Source of the DNA: Trileptium ribeirensis
Taxonomy: Eukaryota > Nematoda > Enoplea > Enoplida > Thoracostomopsidae
DNA: 64,000 bases
Assembly: GCA_030248225.1 (NCBI GenBank)
Contig: JASANE010001826.1
Span: forward strand, 1 to 64,000
Direction: 5' to 3'
The position numbers and the translations under genes were made by a program. The notes beneath the pieces are model-generated. The model saw only the letters and a program-made list of their open reading frames with translations. It was not told the origin of the DNA and ran no database searches. Below, in pieces: positions 57,495 to 64,000 of the stretch; the stretch's first letter is position 1, and the number at the start of each line of letters is the position of its first letter.

Positions 57495-58140
57495 TTAATT
57501 ACGCTGCAGGGTTGCGTCACAACGGGGCTTTGAATGGGGCCATTATATAAAAATACGTAATGTCGCCGCGAACGCTCTAGATATGTGGGTGTTTTTGTCT
57601 TTTTGTAGAATAGCCTATTCTATATATATTTGCAGATTGTGTGATATTGCCGTCATTATTTACGCTGCAGGATTGCGTCAAAACGTGGTTTTGAATCACG
57701 AGGAAAAATACAATAAAGCGGTAGTATTATCGCAAGCACTTGAGCTATGTGGGCGTCTTTTTGTGGGGCAACTTAACCTCTCTATAATTGTAAATCGTGT
57801 GATACTATTGTCATGATTTCCACTGCAGGGTTCTGCCAAAACTGGTTTTGTATAGGTCTATGAGGCTCAGAATATACGAAATGGCAATATCTCCGCAACC
57901 ATTCTACCTATACGTTTGTTATTTGTCTCATTTGACAGTGTAATTCCTCAATATATATGCATATGCCATGCTACTATTTTCGTTGTTTACACAGCAGGGT
58001 TGGGTCAAAATGAGGTTTTGAACTGACCCGTGAGACCGAAATATACGCAAACGGAAATTTCTTCGCAACCGGTCGAGCTATATAATAGATGTTTTTGGTA
58101 TCGTTTGTCAAACAATATATCCTCTGTATACTTGCACAAT
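57495..58140 (+). repeat. Diverged tandem array, ~164-bp units
   Basis: Four units marked by ACGCTGCAGGGTTGCGTC (57,500), ACGCTGCAGGATTGCGTC (57,662), CACTGCAGGGTTCTGCC (57,822) and ACACAGCAGGGTTGGGTC (57,988). Later positions share CGCAACC.TTC.A.CTAT and TATATATTTGCA-like words. Units are substantially diverged, so this array is older than the 265-bp triplication to its left. Confidence 0.8.
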
Positions 58141-58147
58141 GTGAGTC

Positions 58148-58417
58148 CTCAAATGCGTAGTAAGAGGTTACATCTCCTTAACAACTCAAGCAAGATGGTT
58201 ATATTACGCTGATTTGGGCCACGGAATAACCGGAATTTCGGTTCCGGCAAAAATGGTGTTGCGCTTCAGGCAAAGGTTGAAAACATTACCGAAGTCGGTG
58301 GTCGCTATATGTCGATTCCCTAAATCCGCAGTAAGCGGGTACATCTCCTTAACCACTTAAGCAAGATGGTTGATATTCGGCTCAGTTTGTAAGTTACTGT
58401 TCATTATAGCTGTGTAC
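58148..58417 (+). repeat. Tandem duplication of ~179 bp
   Basis: AGTAAGAGGTTACATCTCCT (58,152) and AGTAAGCGGGTACATCTCCT (58,331) each continue with TTAACAACTCAAGCAAGATG or TTAACCACTTAAGCAAGATG. Only the first 45 bp of the second unit are shared before the sequences part. Confidence 0.75.
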
Positions 58418-59482
58418 CAGGGAGTTACCGTAATTCCGGTTCCCTGAAAAATCGGGTTCCGGTAGTAGTTCCGGCAAAAGGCAAAAACCATACCGAAACG
58501 TGAATCAAACATATGCAATATTTACACAATAACCAAGCTCCAGTACAGCCAAACAAAAGAAAAGATTAACTCAGCAAATTGCCATGTGAAACGTATGTAG
58601 GACACAATTTCAGTAGTAATTTTTCATCTTCGCCCTGTAAGAGTTTGTTAGCAAAACAAAGCCAGGTCGATGCTTGTAGCAACTATTCTAGTCATTCAGA
58701 ATCCTACGGTCTATGTTAGAATTAAACCGGTCCAGTCAATAACAGAGTATTGATTATTTAGAAATACTTAGCTGTAAGCTTGGCTAATATAAATTGCGTC
58801 AAGCATCAGCCAATGCGCTCGTAAAGTTTTTAAATCAGTTTACATTGGAATAAAGTAACACATCTCCAACACTGCCAGTAACTGCGTGTGAACTGTATTT
58901 ATTGAAACAGTGCGATTAGTTTCACAGTTTGTCTCATTTTTAGCATTCTGGTCAGAAACTCATCATCATCATATAGCTGGCGGCGACTGTTTGCGCAACG
59001 CTAGCCTAACAATGCCTCTGACCAATGATTAGAAAAATATAGTATAGTTTCTTTTAGAACCAAATAAACCAATAATTTCAAGTTCACTACGGAATAACAT
59101 GTAACAAACGTATGCCTAGTAAAGGGAGGTAATTGGAGACAGAGCGAATATGTTTAGTCTACGCTGCACGCGTTAAAAGCACATAGTTTGACACAATTTA
59201 TGCAAGGCTGTATAGTGGAAGGCATCCTTTGCTCGGGGAGTCCAAAAACGGACATATTGATCGCTAAGTAAACATTATTAGTATCCTCGGTCTCTTCCAG
59301 AGAAGCGATAATGTCATCGCAATACATTAAGTTTAATGTAAAAGTTATTTTTAATACATTTTAGATCATCTGTACCTTCATTTCTCCCTTCATCTGTTTT
59401 ACTATATAAGTTTCGAAGACCAGATTCCAGGACCGGTTTAAATAACGGTTTCGGTTCCTTGTTCCGGTTCCGGTACTCCCTG
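58418..59482. mobile_element. Possible hAT-like element, ~1.07 kb
   Basis: CAGGGAGTTACCG at the left pairs with CGGTACTCCCTG at the right. Both ends are followed inward by CCGGTTCC-rich sequence. The flanking octamers do not match, so limits or identity are uncertain. No transposase motif could be found in the interior. Confidence 0.4.
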
Positions 59483-59985
59483 CTTGCTCCGTTTCGTTAA
59501 AATACATGTTCAACACTCTGAATTCTCCATCTTGGCGATAACAGATAAATCTATTAGTAATGTTTGCTTTTCTACTTAAGCTTTTTATTAAGAACGTACT
59601 ATTTTGTCTTTATTATGGAGCATAATGTAGTGCCAGCATTGCCTAACGACGAAGTACGAAAAGTCATTTTCATTTATCACGTTTACGTCCACTTTTCGGA
59701 GATAGAAATCTCATTGTAGCAGTAGTATAACCTTTGAATAATATGCGATTTAAATTTTGGTATTTATATGTCTATTGTCTTGTTCCACCGGCATAAAATT
59801 TGTTGAAGAGCAACCGGTGTACCGAGCCGGTGGGAAAGCATTTATTATAAGCGGTATTTGAATGTAGGAGAGACTTCTCCAAATGACTTATTTATTTTGT
59901 TTTGCATTTGTTTAGCTTTTTGTTATTTTTTGAACTGTTTATCACAAATTCCATATTGCAATATTTGAAACCGAGCGTGTGGGGT
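59483..59985. other. AT-rich spacer
   Basis: No feature recognised. Confidence 0.5.
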
Positions 59986-59989
59986 TTCC

Positions 59990-60270
59990 GCCTATAGGTT
60001 TGCTAGCGGCAAAATCGTAGAATCAAATCGTGGAAATCAAAACTCATCAACGGATAGGTTGATCTTCACATATGTTTATATTTGATCGCAAATTCTGTCA
60101 ATTTGTGCCTTTTCATTAGATGCCTAACTCCTGGTCTATGTGCTCCGGGTCAAAATGTGCCCTAAATGGTCAAGGATCATATTTTTTGTAATTTGGCATC
60201 CGGGTATCTGTCTTTCGCGCATTATATCTCGAGATTGAAGCCTGGCAATGAAAACCCTTCCGAAATCAGC
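59990..60270 (+). repeat. Dispersed repeat D, copy 2
   Basis: Homologous to 27,590-27,950 in the same direction, and leading straight into the 221-bp array. See that entry for shared blocks. Confidence 0.75.
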
Positions 60271-61160
60271 TCATAAAAACTACAACTTTGATGTAAGGTA
60301 CATTTTTGTCAGGCTACTCCCTGTGCCGCTATTGGTGCAAATATGGTATATATGTCAACCCAGTTTTACATAAACATCGTTTTTGCTTTAAGATATGTTA
60401 TTGCGGGATATGAGGGTCACGCCATTCTTATATAGGTTTTCCATCACGGTTAATACCACTTTATTAAATGTCGGCGACCTATGGTTGCAGTATCTGCTCA
60501 TCAAAAGCTACAACTTTGATGTAAGATACATTTTGTCAGGCGACTCCCTGGGCCGCTATGGGTCTAAATATGGTATGTCAACCCAGTTTTACATAACATC
60601 GTTTTTGCTTTATGGTATATTATTGCGGGATATGAGGGTCACGGCATTCTTATATAGGTTTTCCATCACGGTTAATACCACTTTATTAATGTCGGCGACC
60701 TATGGTTGCAGTATCAGCTCATCAAAAGCTACAACATTGATGTAAGATACATCTTGTCAGGCGACTCCCTGAGCCGCTATGAATCCAAATGTGGTATGTC
60801 AACCCAGTTTTACATAACATCTTTTTTGCATTATGGTATGTTATTGCGGGATACGATGGTCACGACATTCTTAGACATGTTTTCCATCACGGTTAATACA
60901 ACTTTATTAATGTCGGCGACCTATGGTTACTGTATGATATCGTTCCAGGGGGTACGAGGTGGTTTTGGGTCTGCATATCTATTCTCACAGAAGGTCATTT
61001 TTGCTTTTGTGGCATGTTATTGCATGGTGGAAGCGCCAAAACATTCCTATATATTATGGATTTTCAATCAGTCTGAGTACTATGATATTGCCATCGGAGA
61101 GCTGTTGTCGCTGTATCCTATCCTTTCCTGGGGTATGTTTGGTTTTAGATTTGGACGACC
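60270..61160 (+). repeat. Tandem array with 221-bp units
   Basis: Units begin with CTCATAAAAACTACAACTTT (60,270), CTCATCAAAAGCTACAACTT (60,497) and CTCATCAAAAGCTACAACAT (60,718). A fourth, very diverged unit follows from about 60,940 (TGGCATGTTATTGCATGG). The first unit is a few bases longer than the rest. The plus-strand frames of 116 and 168 codons at 60,395-60,745 and 60,706-61,212 are read through these units; their repeated sections (RFSITVNTTLL) come from the DNA repeat, and 221 is not a multiple of three, so the frames shift between units. Confidence 0.85.
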
Positions 61161-63435
61161 CATTCGGCTTTTATCATTTGAGTTCGGCACATTTTCACAC
61201 AACACGTTTTAGATGGCACACAAATACCATTAAAGCTAACATTTCAAGCTGGGAATATTTTTTAAAAGCATGCTCTGTGCGTTTTCACTCGCTTACGAGA
61301 TACTAGTTTAGAAAAATTGTTTAATTATCTGAGCGCCTACGAAACGGTTGTTATTTAGTAGGACACAAGGGGCCAACTACGTCTGGCGGTACCCGTATCG
61401 TACGCGTTAAAGTATATGGGTGACTCACCAGCTTGCAAACGGTGAAGCCAAAAATGTGTGAACCGGGATATCCTCTCGCAAGCGGACGAGGATAATCACG
61501 GGAAGCAGACTCTCTTCCGAGAAGCACATAATGATTGAATTTAGACATCGCTATAGTCAACTGTATAAAATTATAATGTATGTAGCTTATGATAGTTTCC
61601 TCATTTCTGCTGTAAAATGTGCTTGCTTTTTGCAAAAAGCTATGAAATTGCTGTTGATATTATCTGCTCGTCTTTTTACCCAGAGAAATAATAGGGTGTT
61701 ATGAAGTAGACCATACCTGATATAATGAGACTAACATTAGATTTATGACGTAATTCGTCTCACCTAAATTCGCGTTAACCAGTTGCTTGAGTTTCGAAGT
61801 ACCTGAAAACTGTTTTTCCATAATTTGCATGTTGTATAGTCGTATTTTAATACACAATATTAGTTATTGTACGTTCGAACTTGATATTTTTACGAACGTT
61901 CGCTAAAATGCCATCATGTATTAAAGTTGAAAATATTTTTGGTATTTTGCTTGACATTAATGATAATTGACGTCACGCTATGGTTATAGGTGAGGAAAAG
62001 TGTGTGACGAAAACGAAAAAAGTTGGCAATACGATGACTACTTACACCGAGTGCACACGCGTTCATAATACTGGTGGACCTTCTAATATTCCGCATAACC
62101 ACAATATGCATATAGAGTAATTATTTTATTAAAGTTTATTCTTCTCTTCGTATACTGTTATCATTTTATGCCGTAGTGGCAACGGTGAGAGGTGGAGTGT
62201 ATAATAATATGCAATAGTCAGAAATGTCTGAATTTATATCTATAAAATAATCCGGGCAGCAAAGCCGGTTTGTTGTTAAAGCCATTAATGTATTGGTTTT
62301 CAACAAGTATTGCGACGACTAGTATAGCTGCAGTTTTCCATTTACTTTGATCGCTTGTCTTTATTCCGAAACTCCGCGAAAGGGTTGGCTATCGTTGGCA
62401 ATTTTAGCCCAAACTGTATCATTGATCTTATCTATTATATTTTTAAATAGGCTTGGTGGTTTCATTTATTATTTCGATCGATTGGTTTGATTTCGATAAT
62501 CCACGATGGGGCTGTCGGCAAATTTAAGCCCAAAACTATAAATGAATGCGAAAGTGATGCTAATGATACAACGGCCGCCATGAAGCAAGTAGTTCATAGT
62601 ATCATTGTACCTTTCATTGTCGTACTTCACACAAAATTTGATGACACCGTTAGTAGCAATTGTAACGCAGCCGTTACTCTTAAATTATTTTAATTCTATT
62701 ATTTCAGCTTTTAGTCGAACGCCATGTGAAACTCTCTGTATTCGGCTATGATATCTCGTTCGCTTATCGCTTCGGATGTAACGGAGAAAACTGTAATATC
62801 GAGCATTTACAAGGTCACTTTAGAAGACTTGTGGTTTTAATATCTTGAGTGTTTCTTATCAATGTTGTATAACGATGGTTGAGTTCATATTTTGCCAAAG
62901 CTTTTATCTTTTTGTTATCTAGCCTTGTATTAAGAATATAACTTCCTTTTTTAATTGTATTCATGGTTGGCCACATTCGCAACTTCATATTGCGGTTTAA
63001 AAATAAATACAGAAAAAGTTCTAAAAGCTATTACAGAAAAAGTTCCAATGGAAAAATTAACGATGAATAGAAATTATGCCAAAACTTAGGAGGTTTTGTT
63101 GTTTGAGAGGCAATTTGATGTATTCAGTCTGGATTTGGTCTGTTCGAACGTTTTGATTATTTCAAAGCTACGGAGTCACAAAGGATTGTGCTCTGTATAA
63201 TTTTGTACCTGGAGTTAAACGTTGTACTTTTGTAGCGGAACTTTTAAGACAACACACACACGACATAATTTAACTACGGAAAGGAATAACAATATGCGGC
63301 CCAAATTCGGGAGGCCCTTCTTCTGTGTAATCTTAAGTACAGTTTTATTTATGTCACATAAAAATACAGGTTTTTCACGTTGTAGCTACATAATTACACA
63401 TATTAATTTCATCATTAGAAATCTTACTTTGTGGT
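61161..63435. other. AT-rich DNA, no gene
   Basis: A small inverted pair, CGTTCGAAC near 61,873 and GAACGTTCG near 61,894, could form a hairpin. No coding frame with a motif was found. Confidence 0.45.
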
Positions 63436-63438
63436 TGT

Positions 63439-63765
63439 AATATTCTAGAATTACTGTTCTTCTTGTTCAGACTCAACGTTGGAGGTATAGAAGCTTTAAA
63501 GATTTTGCTGTTAGATTAGAAATTCGGCACTAAATAGCCCCTTGTTTTGTCAGATTTCCAGTAATTTATAATGTTCAACCTGCCAGTAATCATACTGTTT
63601 GGAATATTTTAGAATTACTGCTGCTCCTTGTCAGACGCAAGGTTTGACGTATATATAGATGTTTTCAGGAGTTTGTTGTTAGTTGACAAATTCGGTACTA
63701 AATAACCTGTTGCTTCGTCAAATTTCCAGTAATTATAAAGCTCTACCAGTTACATTAACGTTTCA
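63439..63765 (+). repeat. Two-copy tandem duplication, ~164-bp period
   Basis: AATATTCTAGAATTACTG (63,439) and AATATTTTAGAATTACTG (63,603) start the units. Both go on with TTGTCAGA/TTCAGAC, TTCGG(C/T)ACTAAATA and CAGATTTCCAGTAAT/CAAATTTCCAGTAAT. Diverged, non-coding. Confidence 0.8.
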
Positions 63766-64000
63766 TTATGTTTAATCATCATAATTATTGTGATAATTTT
63801 CAAGCTGTGATAGTGTTTCTTATCAGTATCGTTTATTTATGCATTTTGCCAAGAATGAATTACCAAGGCTCGATTATTGTATCGAAACTATTGCGCTAAC
63901 TACTAAATTTTCTTTAACTACATAGCGATGGCTATAGTTTGTGCAGTAGTGTTGTCCTGTCACAATGACGATCTATAGTTTGTTATTTCCTTCTCCAGAG

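Noticed and set aside
60395..61212. Overlapping plus-strand frames of 116 and 168 codons with repeated peptide sections
   Set aside because: They run through the 221-bp DNA repeat, whose period is not a multiple of three, so the repeated peptides fall in different frames; chance frames.
1..64000. CRISPR arrays, bacterial operons, rRNA genes
   Set aside because: Repeats present have unit lengths or degeneracy unlike CRISPR; no conserved rRNA core words were seen; gene structure is eukaryotic.

Overview
This window looks like invertebrate animal nuclear DNA: AT-rich overall, intron-containing, gene-poor and crowded with decayed transposable elements. The animal assignment rests on a recognisable DNAJB9/ERdj4-type co-chaperone gene split by introns, a eukaryotic tRNA-Ala(TGC) with internal pol III promoter boxes, Penelope-like, Ty3/gypsy, Tc1/mariner, hAT-like and PIF/Harbinger-type elements, and satellite-like tandem arrays. 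I cannot name the species; a marine invertebrate such as a tunicate would fit, but that is a guess. Nothing bacterial (operons, ribosome-binding sites, CRISPR) was seen.

Layout. 1-7.6 kb: a graveyard of Penelope-like reverse transcriptase pieces from two families, arranged partly as a large inverted repeat, with a GIY-YIG endonuclease remnant. 7.6-9 kb: nothing recognisable. 9-16.3 kb: a more GC-rich block that contains unidentified open frames, a PIF/Harbinger-type MITE (family A, copy 1) and a minus-strand Ty3/gypsy pol relic with RT, RNase H, integrase core and GPY/F module in order. 16.7-17.3 kb: a short Tc1/mariner-type element with matching ends and a residual helix-turn-helix frame. 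18-35 kb: mostly featureless AT-rich DNA broken by a 45-bp minisatellite whose halves face opposite ways (21.4-22.3 kb), a dispersed repeat pair, MITE family B copy 1 (27.2 kb), and a GC-rich patch with 37-bp palindromes (30.7 kb). 35-45 kb: an inverted pair of hAT-like elements (35.1 and 44.5 kb), MITE B copy 2 (37.3 kb), an unexplained GC-rich unit with ~180-bp tandem repeats downstream of a TATATAAG box (40.3-41 kb), and a stretch rich in CTAAG/TTAGGC-like words (43.2-43.9 kb).

45-64 kb holds the best genes: a putative spliced C-terminal gene end of unknown function (49.95-50.31 kb), tRNA-Ala (50.45 kb), and two internal exons of the DNAJB9-like gene (53.40 and 55.45 kb), with a near-identical partial copy of the first exon 214 bp upstream. 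The intron between them carries a 429-bp fold-back element with a 7-bp target duplication. Downstream come an exact 265-bp triplication set next to an older ~164-bp satellite array, another hAT-like element, and a 221-bp repeat array.

The DNAJB9-like gene and the tRNA are housekeeping functions. The rest is best explained as layered transposition and tandem duplication. I found no convincing new biological system. The most unusual items are the partial exon duplication, MITE family A with its dense ATGGTGT/ACACCAT words, and the mirror-oriented minisatellite.
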